Made by a program: the position numbers and the translations under genes. Positions 54,248 through 62,352 of a stretch of DNA of 64,000 bases are shown in pieces. Origin of the DNA: Planomonospora sp. ID82291. Lineage in GTDB: Bacteria > Actinomycetota > Actinomycetes > Streptosporangiales > Streptosporangiaceae. The notes under the pieces are model-generated. The model did not search any database. It saw only the letters and a list, made by a program, of their open reading frames with translations, and was not told the DNA's origin. The stretch spans positions 868,001 through 932,000 of the forward strand of contig NZ_JABTEX010000002.1 in NCBI RefSeq assembly GCF_015711645.1, in the 5' to 3' direction. Positions within the stretch are counted from its first letter, which is position 1. The number at the start of each line of letters is the position of its first letter.

Positions 54248-55123
54248 TCAGAACGGCGTCGGAGCGGTCCTCGCGTGGGCGGCCGTCTCGCCCTCCCAGT
54301 CGACGGCCACCTTCTCCGGGTCCTCCGCGGCGATCCGGACGGGCAGCCGGGTGCCGGGCACCGTACGGTGCAGGTGCGCCGGGGGCACGCGGTGGCCGAG
54401 CCGCACCTGGTACGGCGCGCGCCCGTCGCCGGGGGCCACCTGCAGCACGAACCCCACGATCGGATCGCCGTTGTCGGCGGTCATGCCGTTCAGGTCGAAG
54501 GTGCCCGTCACCGTGGCGGTGCCGGGCAGGCCCCGGGCCAGCAGGTCGGCCGCGGACAGGTGCTCGGCGACCACCGGCTCCTGCCGGCCGGGCGGGCGGC
54601 TCCAGTCGACGGCCAGCCGCCGCGGGTCCGCCGGGTCGATCCGCACGGACAGCGCGGAGCCGGGCAGCACCGCGCCGACGAGCAGCCGGGGCAGGGTCTC
54701 GCGGTGCGCGACCCGGTAGGGGGCCGCGCCCTCGGGGCGGACCTCCAGCTCGAAGCCGACCAGGGGCTGGTCGTTCACGGTCATGCCGGTGTCCCGCATG
54801 GAGAGCACGACGGCGGCGGCGGGCACCCCGCCGGCGAGCAGGTCGTCGTTGCCCCGGGTCATGTCCCGGATCATCTCGAAGAGCCCGCCGGCCTTCTCCG
54901 CGCCGAGCCGATCCTCGAACACCGACATCCCCCGGCGGAAGGCCGCCGTGTGGAACGACCAGGCCGCGGTGAAGACCCCGGCGAAGGTCGTCATCATCCC
55001 GGCGACGAAGGCGGGGGCCGCCCAGGCGGGCGTCGGCCACATGGCCATCCCGGTGACCCCCACCGCGAGGAGGACGCCCCCGCAGATCCCGACTCCCGCA
55101 CCCAGCTTTCCCATGCCTGCCAT
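54248..55123 (-). CDS. membrane protein with two repeated beta modules
   Basis: 291 aa. Two N-terminal helices (GVGICGGVLLAVGVTGMAMW and PAFVAGMMTTFAGVFTAAW) and then two similar modules of about 85 residues. Module 1 has DDLLAGGVPAAAVVLSMRDT and ends [14 protein letters not shown]; module 2 has DLLARGLPGTATVTGTFDL and ends RIAAEDPEKVAVDW. Both are predicted cytosolic or surface beta domains. Start ATG 55123 has GAGGGA 6 nt upstream. No named family recognised. Confidence 0.72.
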   Translation of the reverse strand: MAGMGKLGAGVGICGGVLLAVGVTGMAMWPTPAWAAPAFVAGMMTTFAGVFTAAWSFHTAAFRRGMSVFEDRLGAEKAGGLFEMIRDMTRGNDDLLAGGVPAAAVVLSMRDTGMTVNDQPLVGFELEVRPEGAAPYRVAHRETLPRLLVGAVLPGSALSVRIDPADPRRLAVDWSRPPGRQEPVVAEHLSAADLLARGLPGTATVTGTFDLNGMTADNGDPIVGFVLQVAPGDGRAPYQVRLGHRVPPAHLHRTVPGTRLPVRIAAEDPEKVAVDWEGETAAHARTAPTPF

Positions 55124-55359
55124 CGACGTTCCCTCGTCCTCTCCGAGATGCCGCTGCGGGACACCGCTCCGGAACACCGCTCCGGGCCGTCGTTCCGCGC
55201 CGTCGTTCCGGGACGACCGTCCCGGAACGCCGCGTCCGTGCTGCCGCCGTGAGGTAACCGCGTGCCGCTTACACGCCGGTTGCAGGGGGATTGCCGTGCT
55301 CCGTCCATGCCACGCCTGAAGCGGTGACGGTCCGTGCGCGACGGGGTATGGGCCCCGCC

Positions 55360-56268
55360 ATGGAACATGTGGTGGTGGGGGTCGACGGATCGGCGAGCAG
55401 CCTCCGCGCGGTGGAGTGGGCGGTGCGGGAGGCGGGACGCCGCCGTCTTCCCGTCCGGGTGGTGCACGTGGTGCACGAGTGGCTGCACTCCCGGGCGGAG
55501 GGCGAGATCGAGGAGGTGCGGCAGTGGATGTGGCACAACGGCCGCGAGATCGTCGACCAGGCGGTGGCCCACGCGCACGCGTCCGCTCCGGGAGTGGAGG
55601 TCGCCGACGTGATGGCCTTCGGCGAGCCCGCGCACGCCCTGGCCGCCGAGGCGGGGTCGGGGGACCTGCTCGTGGTCGCCTCGCGCGGGGAGGGCCGGAT
55701 CTCCAGCCTGCTGCTCGGGTCCGTCGCGCTGAAGGTCGTCTCCCAGGCGTCCTGCCCGGTGGCGGTCGTCCGCGGCCCGGTGGAGCCGGGGCGGGAGTTC
55801 GGCGAGGTCGTCGTCGGCGTGGACGGGTCCCCCGCCGGAGCCGAGGCGCTCCGGTTCGCGGCGCAGGAGGCGTCGGTCCGCGGGGTGCGCCTGCGGGCGC
55901 TCCTGGCGTGGAACCTTCCCGTCGCGGCGTCCACCCTGCTCCCGCCGTCGCTCTTCGACCTCACCGAGATCGAGGGCGTCTGGGCGCGCGTCCTGCAGGA
56001 GACGGTGCGGCCGGTCGCGGAGGCCCATCCGGAGCTCGAGATCGTGCACGAGCAGGTGATGGGCCATCCGGTCCAGGCGCTCGTCGACGCCTCGGAGGCG
56101 GCCGACCTGCTCGTCATGGGATCGCACGGCAAGGGGGCGCTCGCCGGGCTCTTCCTGGGGTCGGTGAGCCACGGCGTACTGCACCACGCCTGCTGTCCGG
56201 TGACGGTGATCGGCCCCCGGGCGGTCGCCGCCCGCGCGGGCGACCCCGTCGGCGAGGGGACCGGTTAG
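55360..56268 (+). CDS. universal stress protein, two UspA domains
   Basis: 302 aa. Two UspA domains: first VVVGVDGSASSLRAVEWAV to VASRGEGRISSLLLGSVALK, second VVVGVDGSPAGAEALRFAA to MGSHGKGALAGLFLGSVSHG. Both keep the ATP-binding G-x2-G-x9-GS pattern. ATG 55360 gives the standard N-terminus; ATG 55348 four codons earlier is possible. Confidence 0.93.
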   Translation: MEHVVVGVDGSASSLRAVEWAVREAGRRRLPVRVVHVVHEWLHSRAEGEIEEVRQWMWHNGREIVDQAVAHAHASAPGVEVADVMAFGEPAHALAAEAGSGDLLVVASRGEGRISSLLLGSVALKVVSQASCPVAVVRGPVEPGREFGEVVVGVDGSPAGAEALRFAAQEASVRGVRLRALLAWNLPVAASTLLPPSLFDLTEIEGVWARVLQETVRPVAEAHPELEIVHEQVMGHPVQALVDASEAADLLVMGSHGKGALAGLFLGSVSHGVLHHACCPVTVIGPRAVAARAGDPVGEGTG

Positions 56269-56370
56269 CGGGGCGGTACGGCGGGGCGCGGCGGGGGACG
56301 GGGGACGGGGGACGGGGGAGCATCGCCCGGGGCGGTCTGGAGTGCCGCCGACTGGGTAGCCGTGGAGACC

Positions 56371-57327
56371 ATGACGACCTACGGCTTCCACTCATCACAC
56401 GAGCAGATCCACCCGGCCGAGCTGCTGAAGGCGGTGACCCGGGCCGAGCAGGCGGGTTTCACGGCGGCGATGTCGTCGGACCACTTCTCGCCGTGGAGCG
56501 GGCGGCAGGGCCAGTCCGGCTTCGCCTGGTCCTGGCTGGGCGCGGCGCTCCAGGCCACCGGCCTGCCGTTCGGCGTGGTCAACGCACCGGGGCAGCGCTA
56601 CCATCCGGCGATCATCGCCCAGGCGATCGGCACTCTCGGCGCGATGTTCCCGGGCCGGTTCTGGGCCGCGCTGGGCACCGGGGAGGCGAGCAACGAGCAC
56701 ATCACCGGGGAGCGCTGGCCGCGCAAGGCGGTGCGCACCGCGCGGCTGCGCGAGTGCGTCGACGTCATCCGGGCGCTGCTGGCGGGCGAGGAGGTGAGCC
56801 ACGACGGGCTGGTGACCGTGGACCGGGCCCGGCTGTGGACCCGGCCGGAGACCCCGCCGAAGCTGGTGGGGGCCGCGGTGAGCGCGGAGACCGCCCGGTG
56901 GTGCGCCGAGTGGGCCGACGGGCTGATCACCGTGAACGCCCCGCTGGAGACGCTGCGCGAGCTCGCGGCGGCCTACCGGGACGCGGGGGGCCGCGGGAAA
57001 CTGGCCCTCCAGGTCCACCTGAGCTGGGCGGAGAGCCGGGAGGAGGCCGAGGCGATCGCCCACGAGCAGTGGCGCAGCAACGTCTTCCGTCCCCCCGTCT
57101 GCTGGGACCTCGACACGGCCGAGCTGTTCGACGTGGTGGCGGAGGAGGTCACGCCGGCCCGGGTCGCCGAGGTGGTCAACGTCTCGTCCGACCTGGGATG
57201 GCACGCGGCCCGCATCAACGAGTACGCCGAACTGGGCTTCGAGGAGGTCTACCTGCACCACGTCGGCCAGGAGCAGGCGGCGTTCATCGACGCCTTCGGC
57301 GCCGAGGTGCTCCCGCAGCTCAGGTGA
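56371..57327 (+). CDS. LLM-class flavin-dependent oxidoreductase (TIGR03885-like)
   Basis: 318 aa luciferase-like barrel: TYGFHSSHEQIHPAELL, MSSDHFSPWS, LGTGEASNEHITGE, RLRECVDVIRALLAGEEV and EVYLHHVGQEQAAFIDAFG. The pattern fits the FMN-dependent TIGR03885 subgroup rather than classical F420 enzymes. ATG 56371 is used; an in-frame GTG lies three codons earlier. A (gacgggg)n run separates it from the usp gene. Confidence 0.88.
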   Translation: MTTYGFHSSHEQIHPAELLKAVTRAEQAGFTAAMSSDHFSPWSGRQGQSGFAWSWLGAALQATGLPFGVVNAPGQRYHPAIIAQAIGTLGAMFPGRFWAALGTGEASNEHITGERWPRKAVRTARLRECVDVIRALLAGEEVSHDGLVTVDRARLWTRPETPPKLVGAAVSAETARWCAEWADGLITVNAPLETLRELAAAYRDAGGRGKLALQVHLSWAESREEAEAIAHEQWRSNVFRPPVCWDLDTAELFDVVAEEVTPARVAEVVNVSSDLGWHAARINEYAELGFEEVYLHHVGQEQAAFIDAFGAEVLPQLR

Positions 57328-57366
57328 CATGTCGACATATTGCCGAAACGAGAGTGTCGCGATCGG

Positions 57367-57414
57367 TTCACATGGACGGGGTGGATGTCCTACATTGAGA
57401 TGGGAGCGCTCCCA
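57367..57414 (+). promoter_or_regulatory. promoter with CebR-type LacI operator
   Basis: -35 TTCACA (57367-57372), 18 bp spacer, -10 TACATT (57391-57396), and the perfect palindrome TGGGAGCGCTCCCA at 57401-57414 over the expected start point. This 14-mer is the published binding sequence of CebR, the cello-oligosaccharide repressor of Streptomyces. Confidence 0.75.
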
Positions 57415-57431
57415 TAGGTGAGGAGAAGCCA

Positions 57432-57881
57432 GTGTCCCCCCTGAACGGCTCGCTCATGGCGCCATCGGACCGCGCCCACACCGTCGAAGGCCTCCTGGCC
57501 GCGGCCCCCACGAGCGTGCGCGAGGCCCGCTCCCTGGTCCGCCGCGCGCTTCCCGGCTGGGGCGCCGAGGACCTGGTGGACGACTGCATGCTCATCGTGA
57601 GCGAGCTGGTCACCAACGCCGTCCGCCACGGGGGCGCGGCCTGCGCGCTGCGCCTCGGCGGCGACGGGATCCGCGTGTACGGCGAGCTCTTCGACCCGGG
57701 CGCGGGCGCGCCGCGGATGTGCGAGGCGGACATGGAGGCCACCGGGGGCAGGGGCCTGCAGATCGTCGACGCCCTCGCCGCCGGCTGGGGCGTGTCCTGG
57801 CCGGAGTCCGGCGGGAAGATCGTCTGGTTCGTGCTCGGCGGCGGAGGCGCGCCGTACGGGGCGTTCGGCGCCCTCGCCTGA
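57432..57881 (+). CDS. anti-sigma-type ATP-binding protein (HATPase_c_2)
   Basis: 149 aa. N-box MLIVSELVTNAVRHGGAA, G1-like ELFDPGAGAPR, G2 TGGRGLQIVDALAAGWGV and the final KIVWFVL strand. This is the actinobacterial regulatory ATPase/kinase fold related to SpoIIAB/RsbW. GTG with GGAG upstream. Expression is probably under the CebR-type box 18 bp upstream, an unusual regulator for this family. Confidence 0.88.
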   Translation: MSPLNGSLMAPSDRAHTVEGLLAAAPTSVREARSLVRRALPGWGAEDLVDDCMLIVSELVTNAVRHGGAACALRLGGDGIRVYGELFDPGAGAPRMCEADMEATGGRGLQIVDALAAGWGVSWPESGGKIVWFVLGGGGAPYGAFGALA

Positions 57882-57994
57882 TCCGCTTCCCCGTCCGGTC
57901 CGCGCCCTCGGGTGGAAGCGGAACCGGGCTGTAAGAAAGCCTTCCTTCGGGCCACATGCTCTACGACCGACGTGTCCCGACCGAAGGAACCGGC

Positions 57995-58531
57995 TTGCTC
58001 AACCCACACGAGCGCTTCACCGCGCTCTACACCACCTACCAGGCGCGGGTGTACGGCTACGCGGTGAGCCGCGCCGGACACCGGCTCGCAGAGGACGTGG
58101 TCAGCGAGACCTTCCTGGTGGCCTGGCGGCGGCTGGACGACATCCCCGACCACGCGCAGCTGCCCTGGCTCCTCCGCGTCGCCCGCAACCTCCTGCGCGA
58201 CGGCTTCCGGCAGGCCGCCCGGCGCGAATCCCTGGAAGCCGAACTGAGGACCTGGCTGGAGGAGGCCGCCGACGCGGGCGAACACGCCACCGAGCGCGTC
58301 ACCGTACTCCGCGCGCTGGCCGCCCTGTCCGAAGCCGACAAAGAGATCCTGACCCTGACCACCTGGCACGGGCTGTCCACCGCGGAAGCGGCCGAGGTGC
58401 TCGGCTGCACCAGGGCCGCCTTCTTCGTCCGGCTGCACCGAGCGCGCCGACGGCTGCAGGCGGCGATCGACACCACCGAGACCGGCACGTCCCGAAAGTC
58501 CGTGACCGTTTCAGGAAGGAAACCCCGATGA
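57995..58531 (+). CDS. ECF RNA polymerase sigma factor
   Basis: 178 aa. Sigma2 (YTTYQARVYGYAVSRAGHRL, AEDVVSETFLVAWRRLDD) and sigma4 (ALAALSEADKEILTLTTWHG, AEVLGCTRAAFFVRLHRARR) are complete. TTG 57995 is favoured by AAGGA 6 nt upstream; an in-frame ATG at 57956 is the alternative. The stop overlaps the next gene's ATG (ATGA), as for a sigma/partner pair. Confidence 0.9.
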   Translation: MLNPHERFTALYTTYQARVYGYAVSRAGHRLAEDVVSETFLVAWRRLDDIPDHAQLPWLLRVARNLLRDGFRQAARRESLEAELRTWLEEAADAGEHATERVTVLRALAALSEADKEILTLTTWHGLSTAEAAEVLGCTRAAFFVRLHRARRRLQAAIDTTETGTSRKSVTVSGRKPR

Positions 58532-59706
58532 GCCGTAAGCCCGACGCGATGGACCGGCTCGCCATGGCCCGTCCGGCTTCGCTGGATCGCGGATCGCGCG
58601 TCTCCGCCGCCGACATGCTGGTCACGGCCACCACCGGGAGCGCGGGAGAACCGTCGCCCGGCCCGTCGCGCCCGGGACGGCTCCGCCCGGCCGCCGCCCC
58701 GGCCCGGTCCCGCCGGTGGACGCCGCTGTGGGCGCCGCTGGCCACGACCGCGATCGTGGTCCTGGTCTTCACGCTGGTGACGAACCTGGCACCGGCCCCC
58801 GCCGTGCTCACGCCGCCGAGGGCCAACCAGGAGCTGTTCGACCTGGCCGACAGGATCGAGAGACTCCCCGCGGGCGGCGGCGCCTACTGGCGCGAGGTGG
58901 CGGTCGACGGCGGTCACCTGTTCAGCGGCGGCTACACGCTCCTGGTGGTCGACCGGAGGGAGACCTGGCAGCCGCGCGACCCCGCCGATCCGGTGCTCAC
59001 GCAGCGATGGCGGGGCAGCGCCCGACCGGCCACCGCCGCGGACGAGCGCCGCTGGCGGGCGGCGGGATCCCCCGCCCGGGTCAAGGGGCACTGCGAGACG
59101 GGGGAGTCGTGCGGTTCGGTGCCGGTCGCCGCCGCGCCGGAGGACTGCAGGTACACCCTGCGGACGGACCCCGCGGGGATCTATCCCGACAGGACGGTCG
59201 GCGAATTCACCATGGCGGATCTGGCGGCGCTGCCCACCGAGCCGGCCGAGCTCAGGAAGCGGCTCCGTGCCTACCACGCGATCTGGTACAGCCGCGGTTT
59301 CACCCGGTCTTTCGAGGAGTTCCTCCCCTCCACCGTGAATCTCCTGGGCATGCCGCTCAGTCCCGCCCAGCGCGCCGCGATCATCCGGGTCCTGGCCGGT
59401 CTGCCGACCACCAAGGTCGTGGGCGCGGTGACGGACCCCTTGGGAAGAAGGGGCATCTCCGTGGACTTCGGCGGGCCGGAGGGCTTCGTGGTGTACTCCG
59501 AGAAGCCACGCGAGGAGTTGCCGGTCCGTTACCGGCAGATCCTCGACCCGGAGACCGGGGAGAAGCTCTCCTCCGTCTCCTACGCGGCCCGCACGGCGCT
59601 GGGAGCGACCGAGGGCCAGATCATGGCCTACCAGGCCCGCGGTTCCGAATCGGGCTGGACCGGGCCGCCGGCTTCCCCCGTGAAGGGGTGCGAGAAGGGC
59701 CGGTGA
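58528..59706 (+). CDS. CU044_5270 family membrane protein, ECF partner
   Basis: 392 aa. A cytosolic N-terminus, one membrane helix (about 72-90, WAPLATTAIVVLVFTLVTNL) and an extracytoplasmic domain with YWREVAVDGGHLF, LRTDPAGIYPDRTV and SRGFTRSFEEFLPS. This matches the CU044_5270 family usually encoded right after an ECF sigma. A role as anti-sigma or sensor is inferred from the overlap and topology. Confidence 0.85.
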   Translation: MSRKPDAMDRLAMARPASLDRGSRVSAADMLVTATTGSAGEPSPGPSRPGRLRPAAAPARSRRWTPLWAPLATTAIVVLVFTLVTNLAPAPAVLTPPRANQELFDLADRIERLPAGGGAYWREVAVDGGHLFSGGYTLLVVDRRETWQPRDPADPVLTQRWRGSARPATAADERRWRAAGSPARVKGHCETGESCGSVPVAAAPEDCRYTLRTDPAGIYPDRTVGEFTMADLAALPTEPAELRKRLRAYHAIWYSRGFTRSFEEFLPSTVNLLGMPLSPAQRAAIIRVLAGLPTTKVVGAVTDPLGRRGISVDFGGPEGFVVYSEKPREELPVRYRQILDPETGEKLSSVSYAARTALGATEGQIMAYQARGSESGWTGPPASPVKGCEKGR

Positions 59707-59785
59707 AAGGGCTCCTCGTCCTCCGGCGAGCCGTACGCGCATCCCTGGGAGGACGACGGGCCGCGAGGTGCCCCGGGGCCGGCGG

Positions 59786-61030
59786 TCACCGGGCCCGGAG
59801 GAGCTCCTGACGGCGGCGCTGCAGGAAGGCGCGTTCGGCCGCGTTCTGCGTGCGGGCCGCCGCGGCCTCGTAGGCCCGGGCCGCCTCGGCGTCGCGGCCC
59901 AGGCGGCGCAGCAGGTCGGCGCGGACGGCGTGGTAGACGTGGTAGCGGTCCATCACCCGGTTCGGCGCGCGGTCCCCGCCCAGCGCGTCCACGAGGGACA
60001 GCGCCGCCTGCGGCCCGTCGACCTCGGCGACGGCGACCGCGCGGTTGAGCGCCACGACCGGGCTCGGGTCCAGAGCCAGGAGCAGGTCGTACAGCTGCAG
60101 GATCTGCCGCCAGTCGGTGCCGGCGGCGTCCGGCGCGTCACCGTGCACGGCGTTGATCGCCGCCTGGACCTGGTACGGCCCCGGCCGTCCGCGCCGCAGG
60201 CACCTGCGCACCAGGTCCTGGCCCTCGGCGACCAGGCCGCGGTCCCAGTGAGTGCGGTCCTGGTCGGCGAGCGGGACCGGGCCGCCGTCCGGGCCGGTCC
60301 GGGCGGCCCGCCGGGACTCGGTGAGCAGCAGGAGCGCCAGCAGCCCCAGGACCTCCGGCTCGTCGGGCATCAGCCCGACCAGCAGGCGGGCCAGGCGGAT
60401 CGCCTCGGCGCACAGGTCCTCGCGGCCCAGCCGGTCGCCCGAACTGGCCGTGTGGCCCTCGGTGAAGATCAGATAGACCACCGCCAGCACCGAGCGCAGG
60501 CGGTCCGGCAGGTCGGCCTCGCGCGGGACCCGGTAGGGGATCCGGGCGTCGCGGATCTTGTTCTTGGCCCGGACCAGCCGCTGGGCCATCGTCGGCTCGG
60601 GTACCAGGAACGCGCGCGCGATCTGCGCGGTGGTCAGCCCGCCCAGCAGCCGCAGCGTCAGCGCGACGCGGGCGGCGGGGGCCAGCGCGGGGTGGCAGCA
60701 GGTGAACAGCAGGCGCAACCGGTCGTCGCGCACGGGACCCTCCTCGGCGGGTTCGTCGCGGGTGTGCAGCAGGGCGGCCCGGGCGTGCCGGTCGTCGCGC
60801 GAGGACTCCCGGCGGTGGCGGTCGACGGCCCGGTTGACGGCCGTGGTGATGATCCAGCCCGCCGGGCCGGGCGGCGGCCCCTCGACCGGCCAGCGCCGCA
60901 GCGCCGCGGTGAACGCCTCCTGGACCGCCTCCTCGGCGGCGTCGATGTCGCCGAAGCGGCGGACCAGGACGGCGACCGCGCGGCCGTACTCCTCACGGAA
61001 GACGCGCTCGATCTCCGCGCGGGCGTTCAC
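59786..61030 (-). CDS. ECF42-type RNA polymerase sigma factor with long C-terminus
   Basis: 414 aa, more than twice a normal ECF. Sigma2 (VFREEYGRAVAVLVRRFGD to GWIITTAVNRAVDRHRRESS) and sigma4 (LRLLGGLTTAQIARAFLVPE, TMAQRLVRAKNKIRDA) lie in the first 170 residues. A helical TPR-like extension follows, starting VYLIFTEGHTASSGD and including ALDPSPVVALNRAVAVAEVDG. This architecture and the linked DGPF protein define group ECF42. GTG 61030 has AGGA 7 nt upstream. Confidence 0.92.
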   Translation of the reverse strand: MNARAEIERVFREEYGRAVAVLVRRFGDIDAAEEAVQEAFTAALRRWPVEGPPPGPAGWIITTAVNRAVDRHRRESSRDDRHARAALLHTRDEPAEEGPVRDDRLRLLFTCCHPALAPAARVALTLRLLGGLTTAQIARAFLVPEPTMAQRLVRAKNKIRDARIPYRVPREADLPDRLRSVLAVVYLIFTEGHTASSGDRLGREDLCAEAIRLARLLVGLMPDEPEVLGLLALLLLTESRRAARTGPDGGPVPLADQDRTHWDRGLVAEGQDLVRRCLRRGRPGPYQVQAAINAVHGDAPDAAGTDWRQILQLYDLLLALDPSPVVALNRAVAVAEVDGPQAALSLVDALGGDRAPNRVMDRYHVYHAVRADLLRRLGRDAEAARAYEAAAARTQNAAERAFLQRRRQELLRAR

Positions 61031-61038
61031 GGGGCGTC

Positions 61039-61401
61039 CTACGACAGGTGGTCGCCGGGCTCGCCCTGGAACGGGCGCACCTCGACCGGGAGCGTGGTCG
61101 CCCGGGCGAGCTTGCGCCCCCACTCCAGCGCGGCGTCCAGATCGGGCGCGGCGATGATCGACAGGCCGCCGACGTGCTCCTTGCCCTCGGCGTACGGGCC
61201 GTCGGTGACGAGCACCTCGTCGCCGCGGACCCGCACCACGGTGGCCGAGGCGGGGTCGTGCAGCCCGCCGGCGAAGACCCACGCCCCGGCGGCGCGGAGC
61301 TCGTCGTTGAAGGCCTCCACATCCCGCATGATCGGCTCCAGGACCTCGGGCGCGGCCGGGCCGCCGCCGGGCTGCTGGATGCTGAGCAGGTAGTGCTTCA
61401 T
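61039..61401 (-). CDS. YCII/DGPF domain protein
   Basis: 120 aa. KHYLLSIQQPGG, AGAWVFAGGLHDPASATVVR and VTDGPYAEGKEHVGGLSII (the DGPF motif) and EVRPFQG. Proteins of this kind are encoded with ECF42 sigma factors and are under their control. It ends 8 bp before the sigma gene. GAGGAG lies 9 nt before ATG 61401. Confidence 0.92.
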   Translation of the reverse strand: MKHYLLSIQQPGGGPAAPEVLEPIMRDVEAFNDELRAAGAWVFAGGLHDPASATVVRVRGDEVLVTDGPYAEGKEHVGGLSIIAAPDLDAALEWGRKLARATTLPVEVRPFQGEPGDHLS

Positions 61402-62352
61402 CTTCGCGGTCTCCTCGACGTGTCGGGCGTCGCCGCCGGTGTTCCCGGCCGCTCACTTCCTACACGAACGGCCCGCCGCCGGATCGACACGACGCCCACC
61501 GGTTCTCCCCGCGGCGGCCGGCGGCCTTCCGGGCCGGGCTCCCCGCTCAGGCCGACGGCCGTCCGGACGGGCCCCTCGGTCCGGACGGCCGTCTTCCGGT
61601 CCGGGCCGGATGACGGGCGGGACGGGTCGTCGGGCGGATGCGGGTCCGGGCCGGACGGCCCGCGTGATCGGTGCGACGGTATGACCTGCGGATACTGGAG
61701 ATGCCTGAAATTTCTATCATTAACATCATTAAGTATTAGTGTCGATACCTTGACGGACGATATCCGTAATCCATATCTTCGGCACGTGGGAGCGTTCCCA
61801 CGGGTGGTGGGAGCGCTCCCACGACGTGTGCCGGTCGCCACCCCGACCGCGCGGTCGGTGGAGTCCACGGGTTTCCGACGACCTCGGAGTCCTGCTGCGA
61901 CTTCCACGGGAGATCCCGGAAAACGAGGTCCGGGCGCTCCGGTGTCCTGGTCCGATGCTCGTTGAGCTGGTTGTTTTCGATGTCCTCCGGCGCCGCGTCC
62001 GCAAAGCCGCGGACCGGGGACTCCGCGTGCCGGGAGTCCGCAGGAGCGCCGCGCCGTCGCGGCGCGGCCCGCGAACCGCCGGACGGGATTTCCCTCTACC
62101 GGGAGAGTGTCGTGACGTACGCCTTTAATTCGCTAAATGACCGTTTCTGGATCGATGTCCGTATTAAACGTTTTTCTGTCCGGTGGTCGCCGCCTGGCGG
62201 CGGACGGGCACGGGCGGCGGGCGGCGGGACGGGAGACGGGCGCGGGCGGGAGTCCGGGGCGGGCGGCCCGAGACGCCGAGGGCGTCCGGCGGAGGCCCCC
62301 GGAGCCGCGGCATGACCCCGTACCGCTGGCACGACGAATCGGTGGAGACCAG
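61402..62352. other. long intergenic region, no gene supported
   Basis: 951 bp. It holds a promoter with two CebR-type boxes (61750-61821), an AT-rich stretch around 61700-61745, and another around 62120-62180. Open frames exist but none has protein-like composition or a recognised motif. If the promoter drives kmo, the leader would be about 570 nt. Confidence 0.55.
61750..61821 (+). promoter_or_regulatory. promoter with two CebR-type LacI operators
   Basis: -35 TTGACG (61750-61755), 17 bp spacer, -10 ATATCT (61773-61778). The operators are TGGGAGCGTTCCCA (61787-61800) and TGGGAGCGCTCCCA (61808-61821), 21 bp apart, just downstream of the expected start. The second is identical to the box at 57401. 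Confidence 0.7.
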
